The translations under genes and the position numbers were made by a program. The notes beneath the pieces are model-generated. The model had not been told where the DNA came from. It did no database searches and was given only the letters and a program-made list of their open reading frames with translations. From positions 3,720,001 through 3,784,000 of the forward strand of contig CP053154.1 in assembly GCA_014607495.2 (NCBI GenBank): 64,000 nt of DNA. The letters are read 5' to 3'. This document shows positions 47,037-59,640 of this stretch, one piece after another; the stretch's first letter is position 1; every line of letters begins with the position of its first letter. This stretch comes from Carposina sasakii. Lineage: Eukaryota; Arthropoda; Insecta; Lepidoptera; Carposinidae.

Positions 47037-49055
47037 AACGCCGTGAGTTGGGCGCGAACACGGTCTCGACTTTTTTGTCGTTTGTTGGAGGTGCAACTTA
47101 CATAACTTGCGTTTACTTGACACTATCGTTTGCATTTATTAAAGATGCTATAAAAGTTATCAAACTTCATCCTAAAATATGTAGTATAATATAGTAATTC
47201 ACTCGATTTTATAAGCCAACTTAACAACTTCTTTTTTTCAAATATTTTCTTCGTTTAATAGTCTTGTGTTAAAGGATAATTTAAAAGCACCTTAAATAAA
47301 TATTATCTAAATATTGTATAGCCAGGTGGTTATTTTTCTTTTCGGTTAATTCGGTTAAATAACATAGTTAATTTTTAACGATTCATTTTCTCACTTTTAT
47401 GTACTATTCTTACGGAGGGTAGTAAACAAAATATTTTTCATAAATTCGATACAAGTAACGCCATCTAACGTTAGCATTTACTGACCATAACTACTACGCT
47501 ACCTCCCTAAAAAGGTTAGTGTTTCCCTCGAGATGGGCTTCCAAACTTTATAAAACTGAAACCTTGTAGTTGGGTTGGTGTTTGTACATAATTAATTATA
47601 CATACTCGTATAGACACGACTGTGTTACCGAAATGGTGTAGCCAGAACTGCAGGATCATAAAAGAGATCCCAAAGCCACGTTTAGCACAGCGGGGAGTGA
47701 TGTAAATATTCAGTGGCAATTTTCTAGCTTATCGCCTGAGAGAATACCCGAGTTCCTAAGTCGACTCCTACGACACGCACGGCAGGAGATGTACTCGTAA
47801 TTCTATTGAAACATCAACACAGGACTATTAAACTCATAAAGAGTCTTAATACAAATTATTTAGCGGAAAAAGTAGTGTCTGCCCGAGAGTTTGTTAGTGT
47901 GCTTAATTAATAAGGCGATGCAAGTTCTTCGATGTTAAAAAAAAAAATGGGGAATTTAGCAATCGTCAGAAAAAATATCATAAAACAACAATCCCGAAAT
48001 AAAGAGACAAGGGCAGGTGGTAATGATTCGACTAAGTAAAATATTATTGGTATATCATCAACTTGCGTCATGCACCACGGCCCCCGGATGGGTATCCAAT
48101 ATCGGGTCTCCGGACACGAGAGGCTTCCCCATCTTATGCTTTATTACCTGCATCCGGTTTATTCTTTATCCGGATGCCGGATGATCGATATTATTAATAG
48201 TTTGGATAGTTATACGGTTTCCTATTCGATAGAAAACGTGATTGAACTACGTGGAGAAAAAAACTTTGGTGTGGAATGTTAATGGAAATAATAACATAGA
48301 GTTATCACAAAGATAAAAACATTCGTAATGTCATTGAGGATAGGATCTATGGTGATGTAATGTAGGTAGGTACACCTGTGTAATATTAATGCCGGAATCG
48401 ACTAATTCGAACATCGATATCCAAACTCATTGATTATACGAACTTTATGTCCAAACTTCGCAAGATTTAGGACCTAGGTCCATCAAACCTACTATATCTC
48501 TATTCTACTCTTGGCTGTGCGTTGATCCGTCATTCAGTACAAAGCATTTTATATATTATTATTATACAAATATTGATATGGCGACTTCAGACCATAATTC
48601 TGAGGTGTAAACCACTGAAATTTTTTGCATGAAAATTCTAAAAATTTTCGACTTTCTGCGAGTAATAACACTGTCGTATAACTAACTAAAAACAATGGTA
48701 CTTGCTTAGTATTTCAGTACTTATTTGCCTGGCTGTCACATACACCCTGTATTACTAGCTGTTACCCGCTGCTCCGCTCGCGTGGTTTCACTTATTGCGT
48801 GAAAGGGTTTTAAAAAATAATTTACGCACTTTTCTCAGACCTACCGAATACATATTATATAATTACATTAAAAAACCGTCAATCCATTAGATATAGATTA
48901 ATAAATTAATGTCATTAGTAAGGGGATTACAGGGAAAACTATGACACGAGTTGAAATGTTATCCGATATCATACTGTACGTAATCTGATGACATAGTTTG
49001 TTAGTTTGTTATGTAGACGAAGAGTTCTTTAGACTCGAATAACATGTTGCCAGCT

Positions 49056-49398
49056 GAAGTCTGTATTTCCATTGTTGACTGCTAATGAGTGATTCATTTT
49101 ATTTTAGTTGTCTGACCGTGGATGCTCTGGTTCAAATTCATTGGAGTGCTCCATGTCATTCCACTTTTCTGTTTTTTCTCCCTAGTGTCAGAGAGGATAG
49201 AGAAGTGAGTATACCTACTATAAATCGATATAAGGTATGGGACTAAATAATATACCTATTTATCTAATAAAAACCTGTGCTGATGATCATTCGAAGGAAC
49301 TCGGGCATTCTCTCAGGCGATAACCAGAGCATCCACGGTCGGACAACTAAAATAAAAGGAATCACCCATTAGCAGTCAACAATGGAAATACAGGCTTC
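49056..49398. mobile_element. Foldback MITE with about 75-bp inverted ends
   Basis: Left end gaagtctgtatttccattg and right end caatggaaatacaggcttc are inverse. The match runs through gactgctaatg, attttattttagttgtc and gtggatgctctggtt. Total about 343 bp. No coding capacity. Confidence 0.85.
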
Positions 49399-49956
49399 AA
49401 ACAGAGTATACCTACTCTTCTCCGTGAACATATCTACAGATGAAAAAAAAAAACGTGGTCGTTGTATAAAAGAGTATCTGTTTATTTGTAGATACCGCTA
49501 ATGACGTGTTATTATGGAAACCGGCTGAATTTTAAATCTTTGTGGTGGTATACCGTAATCCTGTAATGAGGCCGGCGCCGGCCTCGCTGCTAGGGCTTCG
49601 CCCCGCGACTTGTCGGCATATAGATCATAGGTACAGGGACACAATTCTTGTATGCTTTGCTAGATATAGATATAGACGGACTTTCATACATTTCCATAAC
49701 TGAAACCAACATGGCGGATGTATGAACAGCTGACACCGGCAGCGCCTTTTTGTTACGACTCTAGAGTCTACCACTCTACAGGCAGACCTTGATATCATCT
49801 GGAATAGTCGGAAGCAAACAAACCTATTTCCAGTGCTAGTCTTAAGACCGCAAAAACCGACTATATGCAGTCAAACTTGTAGGTATGAGTTACCTAGGTA
49901 TACGTAAAATACAAAAAAGCTTTCATTGTCTTGCAAACAGAACATCGTCTCATCTA

Positions 49957-50281
49957 TACATATAATAAAAATGTAACGGATCGCTGTCTGAACATAGAAG
50001 ATATATGAGAAAAAATATTATAAGAGACCTTTATCAATGCAATAGTAGCCAAAATAATGATTTTTGAATTTTTTGTCTGTTTGTCTGTGCGTTTGTGCAC
50101 GCTAATCGCAGAAACGGCTGAACCAATTTCGATGCAGTTTTCAGGAATATATTGTGACAGGTCCCACTTAACATTTAGGCTACTTTTTATCCCGGTAATA
50201 TGTTTTTATTCCGGATAATTTCGACATTTTGTATTTTTTTTTTGTAGTCCATGCGGAAGGAGTCGCGGGGGTCCACTAGTA
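49957..50281. repeat. LINE-derived SINE-like repeat, copy E3
   Basis: atacatataataaaaatgtaacgg start, gaaacggctgaaccaatttcgatg middle, tccatgcggaaggagtcgcggg end. The aacggctgaaccaattt word is the usual signature of RTE-related lepidopteran SINEs. Confidence 0.75.
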
Positions 50282-50751
50282 TTAAATATATTACGTAGGT
50301 AGAATTCCTAAAATTAGCTGAACAACAGGCTTTGTTAATGCAACATATAAAATAGATGGATTTTCTTTTAACATAAAGAAGAACCGCGCATGTTCAATTC
50401 AGGTACCTACATCTTGTCGTGAGGGAAGCTAGGCTGGTAGCTTTACTAAAATTCTAGCTGATACGTATCCAGTTCGGAAAGCCTAGTTTAGTAACTGATA
50501 GTTATGTAGAAGCAACGCTAACTAGATAACGCATGATGTGACGGAGGGTCGAGCTAGGGTTATGTAATTGTATGGCCTAAAGTTTGGGAATGAAGCGGGA
50601 AGTATTTTAACAATGTATCTTTTCAACATTTTTTTTTGTACATAAAACAGTTTAATAAAAACAAACAAAATTAAATGCTTGAACTAAGATGACGTTTGTA
50701 TCTATAGTTAGCAAATCATTACAGTTTGATGGACAAATATTACGTGTTATA

Positions 50752-51011
50752 CAGGGTGTAACAAAAAGGGTATGTTAAGCGAAAAGCTACGTCAATAGCC
50801 CACTTTAGAGAATCTATCCACAAAATTTGAGACTCGAAATCACATGTTTATTTTTCCCGATAGTATGGAGAATTTTTAAATATCTCAGGAATTTTCATAC
50901 AATCTTGAAAAATAAACATGTGATTTCGAGTCTCAAATTTTGTGGATAGGTTCTCTACAGTGGGCTATTTACGTAGCTTTTCGCTTAACATACCCTTTTT
51001 GTTACACCCTG
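50752..51011. mobile_element. MITE family A, best-preserved copy
   Basis: 260 bp, CAGGGTGTAACAAAAAGG to CCTTTTTGTTACACCCTG, inverted repeats over 110 bp (gcgaaaagctacgt, agcccact-tagagaa, aaatttgagactcgaaatc). Flanked by TA. Immediately followed by another copy sharing TA 51012-51013. Confidence 0.93.
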
Positions 51012-51013
51012 TA

Positions 51014-51262
51014 CAGGATGTAACAGAAAGGGTATGTTAAGCGAAAAGCTATGTAAATAGCCCACTATAGAGAACCGATTTCCAAAATTTTAGAAATCAC
51101 ATGTTTATTTTTTTTAAACATTCCTGAGTAGTGTCGGAAAATTCTCCATACTATCTAAAAGAGTAAACATCTGATTTCGAGTATGACAATTTGTAGGTTC
51201 TTTTTAGTGGGCTATTTACATAACTTTTCGCTTAATGAACCTATCCTTTTTGTTACACCCTG
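51014..51262. mobile_element. MITE family A, second copy in tandem
   Basis: 249 bp, CAGGATGTAACAGAAAGG to TTTTTGTTACACCCTG. Diverged from the copy at its left edge, so it is a separate insertion at the flanking TA and not a duplication. Confidence 0.9.
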
Positions 51263-52076
51263 TATATTTTTGAGCCATATATTTTATATAAACAAAGTTT
51301 ATTTATTTATATTGGAAACAGCACTTATCGAATATGTTTACAGCCGTAGATACTTACGTAAGTTCTGTAAACAGAAAAAAAAGGAGATTAATTTGTCGTG
51401 GTATCCAATCGCTCAGCGCGTATGACTTGCACCAAAAAATTAGGTGTGGTGTCAGGTCAGGATGCAAAGTATTGTGTGTAACTTATAAGGTGGCATCACG
51501 TACAGCCTGCTGACCACCACTCACTCGCTAGCATCCCCTGTGTGAACACGTGTATCATCCCTTACTTAAAACAGCTGTGACGCTCTTATTTTACTGTCGT
51601 AAAGTAGTTGTATGTAATTTTTTATTGTGTTTTGTGTTGTTTTTGTATTCAATGTAAGTATAGGCGATGTGAGTTTGTGTGCTTATTTTAATTCGTTAAG
51701 TATTTTTTGTTTGTGTGTTGTTCAGCACGGAGTGTATATTCAATTTTTTTTAGTTAGTACCTACCTATAATGAAATAAATTAAAATATAAGGCTGCAAAT
51801 TCTTCTAAATAGGAGGAAAAGTCAATAAAAAAAAGTTTTTCCCTGCTAAAATACTCGTGACAAAGAAAACCTACTTGTAATAGCTACATCATTCGATCTT
51901 GATTAAAAATTTGGAAAAGCAGTTGAAAAGCTTTTTATTTCCGCGAGTGTTCTGTCAACAATTACCTATATCTTATTCGGTATCTGTAAAGTTAACATTA
52001 GTATTGTGATTACCTACAATATTGTACAAATACTAACTAATTGATTACGTAATTTAAAAAAAAATTAAGAACGCTG

Positions 52077-52335
52077 CCTATGCAATAAGTAAGACTAAAT
52101 GAAGCTTTTACATAAGTAGTTTCGTACAGCACCTGTACAACTGATAATGATATTTTATTTTTTATTTTAAGTTGCTTACTTAAAATAAAAAAAGATATCA
52201 TTATCAGTTGTATGCTATGCCTATGCAATAAGTAAGACTAAATGAAGCTTTTACATAAGTAGTTTCGTACACCACCTGTACAACTGATAATGATATGATT
52301 TTTTTATTTTAAGTTGCTTACTTAAAATAAAAAAG
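52077..52335. repeat. 143-bp direct duplication containing a hairpin
   Basis: cctatgcaataagtaagact recurs at 52077 and 52220 with the following 110 bp nearly identical. Each unit has ttttattttaagttgc-ttacttaaaataaaa, an inverted pair, and caactgataatgatat, which in the first unit also has an inverse (atatcattatcagttg). Confidence 0.85.
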
Positions 52336-54082
52336 ATTTAATTTTTTTATTTAAAGACATCATATTTTTAACGCCATAATTTACAACTAGAGCCTGAATT
52401 AAATTATTATCTATAAGTTCGTATAATTTTTGTCTTACTGACAACCATAACACACAAAAGCTCTCTTACAGTTTGGCTAACAATACCTCCAAGAATATTG
52501 ATTTTTCAAAACTTATGGGAAAATCACAGGAGCCACTAAAATTTATTTCTCACAAATTAAATACAGATACCTAATAAGAATTTTATTTAATAGTCTCGTC
52601 AAAATATTGAACCAAAATTTGCAGTAGAACCTCGTTAATGTAAGGTTACCTAAACAAAAATCCGAAGGCAGTGAAGTCTTAGGCAAAGTAATATTGTTGC
52701 TTGATTGAATCGATAGAGGCCTTAATTTTCGCGCGTTCGTCAAGTCACGTGACGATTCCAACCGCTAGTATCCCGCGCAACCTGTCGGGAGTGTTGCGAC
52801 AACGAACATCACTGCCAAACGATGTTGTCCAAGCACCCTGGGCTTCTAGAAAATGGGATCACGAGAACTCGTTCTTCATGACATATCCTCTAATAGCATT
52901 TAGTTAGACTCACGTCATTAAATACCTGTTTAACATGCTATAAGTAATTATAAAGATTTGTTTAAAATACCAAATATCATTATGACGAAGAACTATCGAC
53001 AGTAATATCTTCATTATCCTTTAGTACATTGTCTCCTACTGGCGGCTTTAACAATGTTATGTTACGATAACTACATTTCGTAAAATTGTTACATTGCCCT
53101 AGGGAAAACTTTTAGAACCTTAAAACGCATAGCGGGTAAATAAAATGTCGTTTAAAAAACAATTAAATAATTAAAATGCCTTTGGAAACGGCACGATAGG
53201 GTATTAGTATCGTATTATATTCGTGCTAAGCCGGTAGTATGGTTTCCGCGCCTATTACGGCTTCGGCGACAGCTCGATATGCGATACCTTCGTTTTTGCC
53301 CCCACGGCAATCCACTTGCTTCCACTTGATTCGCTCTTAAAAATATCAGGTTTAAAATAGGGTTAGGAACTTTTTTGTAGAAGCTTTAAAAGCCTTTAGA
53401 AAATAAGTAAACGTAGTAAGCTAGTAAACGTAGTAGGTACCTACTGTATAGTTTTTATTTTTAAGTTCATATTTATTTTTACATATTTGTTTTGTATGAT
53501 CGAATACCTATTCAAAATTTTTATTTATTTGAACATGTCTATTGGGCACTAAAGTTAATAAGTTGATCTGTATTGAACTATACCAAAATCATGCTTAGAT
53601 TCCGATAAGGTTCTACGACACTTAATAAAAATGCGTCTTATTAATTGGATAATTTTCACACATAATTATAACTCAGAGAAATCTTAGTACGCTGTATAGC
53701 TTCCAGCGATTTATAAAGCTAGAAACTACATAGAATATAGTAACAACAATAGCAATACAATCCGGAAGACTTCCGAGGTACCTATCGAAGACCCGAAAAA
53801 AATGAAGTCCAAAGCAGCTGCTGGCCACGGCACAAGATTAGTACCATCTATACTCTTGTGCGTGTGACAGCGGCTATTGCGGGCTAGTCATTAACGACAG
53901 GCAGCGCCGAGAGGTGGACCAGATGTCAAGACCCTCGAAGCTCAAGTTACAAGGTATAGAAATGGCATAGGAGATCAATAACGGCTGCTTATGAGACTCG
54001 ATCTGTTATCACTCTTATTTTAGTGTGGGAGCGAAGTTATTAGTGAGAATGTTATTTAGTCACCTCTATGCGGCGGTATCTC
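52336..54082. other. Non-coding with old repeat traces
   Basis: No gene supported. 52712-52770 (ggccttaattttcgcgcgttcgtcaag) is similar to 56280-56330 (gccttcattttcgcgctttcatcaag), an old dispersed repeat. 53813-53890 shares actcttgtgcgtgt and inverted ctggccacggcacaag words with 57489-57560. Confidence 0.4.
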
Positions 54083-54382
54083 CAGTGTGGCGGGTCACCG
54101 GTGCCCGACCCGTTAGGGTGCAGTAATATGATCAATTTTATCGACAAATCCACTGTAATATTTTACAATTAAAAAATTCGGTCCCGACCCGTCTTTTTCA
54201 TGCTTATAGGTCCTGTACATTGGTAGATATTGCTAAACAAATGAATTCATCCGGGCTCAGAAACCAAAAAAAAAAAATAGCTGTAATTTTTTAAGTGTGG
54301 ATAAAAAAAATTATTACAGTGGATTTGTCGATAAAATTGATCATATTACTGCACCCTAATGGGTCGGACACCCGACACACTG
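54083..54382. mobile_element. Foldback MITE, CAGTGTG ends
   Basis: 300 bp; ends CAGTGTGGCGGGTCACC and the inverse of CAGTGTGTCGGGTG. The inverted region extends through gacccgttagggtgcagtaatatgatc and gacaaatccactgtaat to about 95 bp. Interior 100 bp is unpaired. Confidence 0.9.
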
Positions 54383-54713
54383 TATAATATCCTTTGTATA
54401 TTTTGTGAAATATCCAACTACCGATCTTACACTTCAGTAGGCATTGATTTCTTTTGTGTTACTTATGTTTTGATATTTTATTTTCTGTTGTTATTATTAC
54501 AATATTATTATGCTATGTTATTATTTTGTAAACTGTTTATTTTTATTAATTAAAATATGTAATTATTCTGAAATCATAATACGCGTTTTCTTTCGTAGGT
54601 ACCTATAGGTATTATGCAAGCATGCTGGGAATGGCATGTTAACTGCTTATATTCACTCATAAGTCCACGTACTCTAAGCATGATAGCCAATGATAGAAGC
54701 ACATTTATAAAAT

Positions 54714-54895
54714 TACTAGCGGCCGCCTTGACTTCGTCCACGTGAAAGGACTTTATACCCGTGCGAAGCCGGAGCGAGTCCCTAGTTATACATATAAGCC
54801 TTCCTCTTGAATTACTCTATCTATAAAAAAAAAACAAATCAAAATCTGTTACGTAGTTTTAAAGATCTAAGCATACACAGGGACAGACAGCGGAA
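54714..54895. repeat. LINE-derived SINE-like repeat, copy E4
   Basis: ccgccttgacttcgtccacgtg and gtgcgaagccggagcg words; inverse of 56755-56940. Shares gttatacatataagccttcctcttgaatta with that copy. Confidence 0.7.
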
Positions 54896-55280
54896 AGCTA
54901 CTTTGTTTTGTAATATGTAGTGAAGATACGTTGTAGGTGTAAGAGCGTCTTACGTAAAGCGCAATGAAACAGGAACAAGTTTTTTAAAGGCGACGTACCA
55001 TCTTCAACTGTAGAGGTACTACGGGTAGTAGAAAGAATAATCTTTATAAATGTATGTATTAATATGTAAAGAATTGTTTTTCCACACATTTATTAATATC
55101 CTTGTCTCTATGCCTAGCAGTAGAATGTGTGGGATACTCCGAAAAAACAGTACACGATATAAATAAAAATAGGTAAATATTTGTTTGACACCTAGGTATT
55201 TAATAACGAATTGAGATACCCAAAAATCTACCTATCTAAAAAACAATCAAGATAGCAATAGAATCATGATAGAATCCCAA

Positions 55281-55480
55281 CTAGTATTATAAATGCAAAA
55301 GTAAGTTTTTTGTTTGTTTATTTATTTCTTCGTTACTTTACGCTTTATCTACGTACGAGTAGGTAACCAATATTCTAGGAATTTTGCACACATACATAGT
55401 AAGGAAGTAGCACCTAGGTGACATAAGACTACATTCTGTAGTCTGCAGACGAAGTCGCAAGAAACAGCTAGTAAAATACT
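55281..55480. repeat. LINE-derived SINE-like repeat, copy E5
   Basis: aactagtattataaatgcaaaagtaag start as in 9340-9545; gacgaagtcgcaagaaacagctagt end. Confidence 0.65.
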
Positions 55481-56754
55481 CATATACTTAATCACAAACG
55501 TTTAACCCCTAAGGTCTCAAAAAATCTGTCAGGATGCCTCCAGCTAGTAAGATTTTAATTTGGTTACAGGTAGGATCTGTCTGTTTGAACAGATATAGGA
55601 AAGAAAAAATCTTGATAAGTTGAAAGCTCTACGGGGTTGCTTGACAAAGGTACTAACTATACCCGAGATGTAACTCCTTCATGAGTAAATTTAGTAGGTA
55701 CGAGTAGGTACTGTAAAAAAGGGTAAACATGTAGGTACTTAGGGTCAAACCAGACCGGTGGAAAAAATTGTGTAAGTAATAGTTAATAGTGTGTTAGTGC
55801 GAATCATTACGAATTAAATACATTTATCTACTGCGTTGCACTTTTATTTACTTACTCGTACTTAGATAAAATTTAAGATTTATGTTCATAATACGACGAG
55901 GGTAATGCAAGGGTAGACTGAAGCCAAAGATTATCCAATGATTGCAATCGGCCTCCCAGGCCGTAAAGGTGGGTATAGCACTTAGATGAAATGTTTTCAT
56001 CTAAGGTATAGCATGATAAATATAATCAGACTTAGATATAAATATTATGTACCTAAGGTAGTCTAGTCCACAAACCCTGATGGAGTTTACGTAGAGACCG
56101 CAGTCTGCACCATAACATGCTAATAAAATACCTCATGCCTCATGGAATTTGAATAAACCTTTTTACATTAAACTTATAATAGAAAAAATATTGCTTTCCT
56201 AGGGCCTTAGACAAAGCAAAAATATTTCTCGATCGAATGGATGGTGATTCGTGACCGACACGTCTGCCTGCACCATAAGACGCCTTCATTTTCGCGCTTT
56301 CATCAAGCGACGTAATGGAATCTAACTACTGTCACACTTCATCACATCATTTAATGAATGCACTAAATGAAGGCTATTGGAGGAAAGGTGTCATTCGCGA
56401 ACTTGGCTGTTGCTCGTAAAATTGTTAGATTGTCAGCTCCTGATCAAGATTTAGTAAGTAGTGCCATTCGCCAGTGGCACTGTTGATACACTTTTAGTGA
56501 TAACGCTTAGGGATTTGAAGAGTCCTTATTATATTCCCTTGTAAACCATTGTCAGCCATTAAAACTATATCGTCTGCAAAGCGGAGAATCGGAGATGCGT
56601 GAGATACATCTTCCATCGCGTTGACATATAGGTATGCATGTAACTCGATTTTTTAATAAGGGCATTCTCACAGAACTTAACCCGCAGGTAGGTATGCCTT
56701 TTAACACACGACTGCATAGTCAGATGACTCAAAAATATATTCAATCATACATAC

Positions 56755-56940
56755 TTATTATAAAACAAAGTCGCTTCCCGCTGTTTAGTGACAAACAGTA
56801 TACTTAGATCTTTAGAACTACGCAACAGATTTCGATGCGGTTTTTTAAATACAGTGATTCAAGAGGAAGGTTTAAATGTATAACTAGGGACCCACCCCGG
56901 CTTCGCACGCCGACGAAGTCGTGGGTGGCCGCTAGTACCT
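56755..56940. repeat. LINE-derived SINE-like repeat, copy E6
   Basis: acaaagtcgcttcccgctg start, gcaacagatttcgatgcggt middle, cacgccgacgaagtcgtgggtggccgctagta end. Confidence 0.75.
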
Positions 56941-58564
56941 ATTCAGTAAATTGCTGCGCTTAGCTGTGCGGCCTATCTGCTGCAAAGAAATCCAGCTCAC
57001 CATAAAGCTGCCAGCTCCGGGTCAAAGAAAACGTTTGAACCCGAATGAGTCCCAGATGAGTAAATACTTACCTACAACTAAAGCTTTTATTTTTGACTTA
57101 GGTAGGCAACATTGTAGCAAACCAAACATAAACAAGTCCCTAGGATCTAGACAGTTTCGGCCACGGTTCTTTTCGGTAGAACATGATTTACAAAAAAAAA
57201 AAACATAAGGAAATTGTATAGAGCGGCAAGCACTCGACTCCTACGGGTTGCACTCAAACGGAGACCAGTTTTATTTTACCGCTGCACGACATGTGAGCGA
57301 ACGATCTTACTTATTCAAAATGTCGTCACAGAACTGCAGTTTGCAAATGTTCAAGCAATCTATTATATCCTATCAAATACCAAATGCTATCTCACTTTTC
57401 ACAGGCACTTTAGACATTACAAAACATCTGAAGAACTCGCTACCGTGGACATCAAAAACGAAGCACGCTACAGAAACGGAAGCCCAAAACAACTATTGGT
57501 CATTGCACAGGACTAGTAATCAGTCTATACTCTTGTGCGTGTTCCAATAGTTATTGTGGGTGCTTCATTATCAACGTGAAGAAGCAAGCCAACCAGAAGA
57601 CTGAACAACTATTTATGTATAAGTTTAAGTCTGTTTGATAAAGTATCAAAGTCGCGAAGATGTGATACACGATTTGATTGTTTTTCTGTGGATAATTGTG
57701 GGGGTTTACTCGTAATAACCAACTTACGTCGTCTGTACACATAGGCGGATGTATCTGCAGATGGAGTTGGTCGTCTGTTAATCCACATACGACCAAATTC
57801 TATCTACGAAAGTGGACAATGCATCTGCACTTGTTCAAATCCTCTACTGTTTAATGTACTTTTGGACCCAATTATTTATTCTCTAAGCGAGAAGACCGTG
57901 CCAAATTATCAGAAAGTATATTTATGCAGTTTATTCTCCAATGCTCTTTTTATTATATTTCCACTGATAAATATAAGCAACTCTTCCCTGTGTCTACCTA
58001 TTACCGCCAAGTCACTGATAATGATAACATGTTACACTTCACAGAAAAGAGCCTCAGCTTCCTTAGATGCCGAGAAATCCCGATAAACCAAGTGAAGGTG
58101 CAGTTTTATCGAGACGATGAGGTGCAGTGCTGCTCTTGCCGAGCGTCAATGAATAAACCAATCAAAATAAGTACGTAAGTTATTTGAAATCACCGCTCAG
58201 CCTATTTTCTATGCTTTTAAATTCGTGCACTTCTATTCGGCTCAATGTAAACGCAGCCCTACCAAATCTCCATGTACAGCCCAAGAACTTCAGTTTGGGT
58301 GTCTAAGCCATAGCCTACATGAAAACCGACCATATTAATATCTACAATCTACAGTAATCGGCTCTGCATGGTGATATATTTATTTCTTACAAGTCGACCA
58401 TTGTAGCCTTTTTTCGTTTTTTGTCATTTTTCGCAATCAAAAGTCTATAATTAAAAATAAGTAGGTACAATTTGATTTATGGATTGATCTATCACGTTTT
58501 GACGGTTTCATGAGGCCATCTTTTACCCTCAAAAATAAAAGAAAAAAATCTTGAGCGCAAAAAG

Positions 58565-58570
58565 TTTATT
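58565..58570 (-). terminator. AATAAA poly(A) signal of the TTC17-like gene
   Basis: Minus-strand AATAAA 46 nt after the stop at 58616, followed by a T-rich CTTTTTGCG. It supports the last exon call. Confidence 0.55.
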
Positions 58571-58615
58571 TAGAGAATTTTAAAACGGATTTTTTCATGT
58601 ATTTTCAGGTGGACC

Positions 58616-58743
58616 CTACAGCCAGCCGTCAGGGTCATGTGCGTAGCAATGTACGCTGCTCATGTGACAGTTGGCGCCGCCTTTACCGCACACCATACTG
58701 ACTCCGGGCTCCACTTGTGTGCACGTCTCGCCTTCCCCCATAC
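58616..58743 (-). CDS. Probable last exon of the TTC17-like gene, Cys-containing tail
   Basis: Acceptor CATTGCCCAG, then GT ATG GGG..., reading MGEGETCTQVEPGVSMVCGK, GGANCHMSSVHCYAHDPDGW, L and TAG at 58616-58618. Codons are GC-rich at third positions, unlike surrounding DNA, and a poly(A) signal follows closely. The exon starts in phase 1, which fits the phase-1 donor of 62506-62684 on the same strand (A|GT gives Ser). Four Cys spaced 10, 6 and 6 apart. I do not recognise this tail; attachment to the TPR gene is inferred from phase and order. Confidence 0.6.
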
Positions 58744-58930
58744 CTGGGCAATGAAAAATACCTATCATTTAATTTTTACGTGATGGTATACTTTATAAAA
58801 TCAACCAGTATATTTATAAATAAAACCGACCGTCATAAATTTGCTCAGAATCATTCTTACGAGGAAGACAAAACTAATGATGCCTCTGCAGTGGGTTAAA
58901 ATCAAAACTTACATTTTTATAAATAATATA

Positions 58931-59313
58931 CAGGATGCTTTTTGGTCGTCAACGTTCCCGAATACTACGGAATCTCCTCATTGTCACGATCATTTTTCTC
59001 CATAGAAGCATACCTGGGAAGTGTCTGGTTCCCAAGATATTAGGGACCAAAGTTGAGTAAATAGACAGCGTTTTTTTGCATAAATACACATACACGAGTT
59101 TAACAAGATTTTTTTCACGAAAAATAATTAAATTCTGTCTTAAAAAATTAACACAAACACTGGACACTATAAATTTCGCCCGATAAAGTAATTAATTACA
59201 TTTTTTCAAAAAAAATTATATCGTTTCCCAGCAATTTTTTTGGCACAAACTTACTTCATTTGATGTATAGAGTACGTGCCCTTCGTAAAGGGTGGCAACA
59301 AAACAACAACCTG
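58931..59313. mobile_element. MITE family B, copy 3
   Basis: 383 bp flanked by TA, CAGGATGCTTTTTGGTCG at the left; same orientation as 8797-9179 and closely similar along its length. In the last intron of the TTC17-like gene. Confidence 0.85.
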
Positions 59314-59480
59314 TATATATTCCTATATTAGCTAGCTATATTCCAAACATATAGACATCTTATAGACGAAATATTCCCATGAATATATCCGAATAGTCTA
59401 TTCACAAGACACAAGCAAAGAGTATCACACGCGAATCTCTATAAATTAGGATTTCCAAACACAACGGAATTGGATGATTT

Positions 59481-59640
59481 TTTTTTGTTTAGTTTATCCC
59501 GAAAGAAAGGCAAGGGGAACTAAGCCCATACAGCCATTGTCTTTAGTAAATGATTTCTGAATTTATGATGGATGATAATGATGATGATGAATGGAAACGT
59601 CGGGAAAATCCTGCACCCTTCCAGCTTTTCCCGCTGAATC
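59481..59640 (+). repeat. Repeat G copy 2
   Basis: tttgtttagtttatcccgaa to gcacccttccagcttttcccgctgaatcc; contiguous here, split by 243 bp in the copy at 31165-31600. Confidence 0.75.

Larger units (their letters stand above)
44961..49055. other. Non-coding, with regulatory-looking blocks
   Basis: No supported gene. Features are two CRE palindromes near 46.5 kb, a GC-richer block at 46855-47110 and short repeated words (tatcgcctgagagaat near 47731, inverted near 49305). Confidence 0.35.

Noticed and set aside
57214..57550. Two overlapping 100-codon plus-strand readings
   Set aside because: No splice or protein motif; the right end overlaps a dispersed repeat also seen at 53813-53890.
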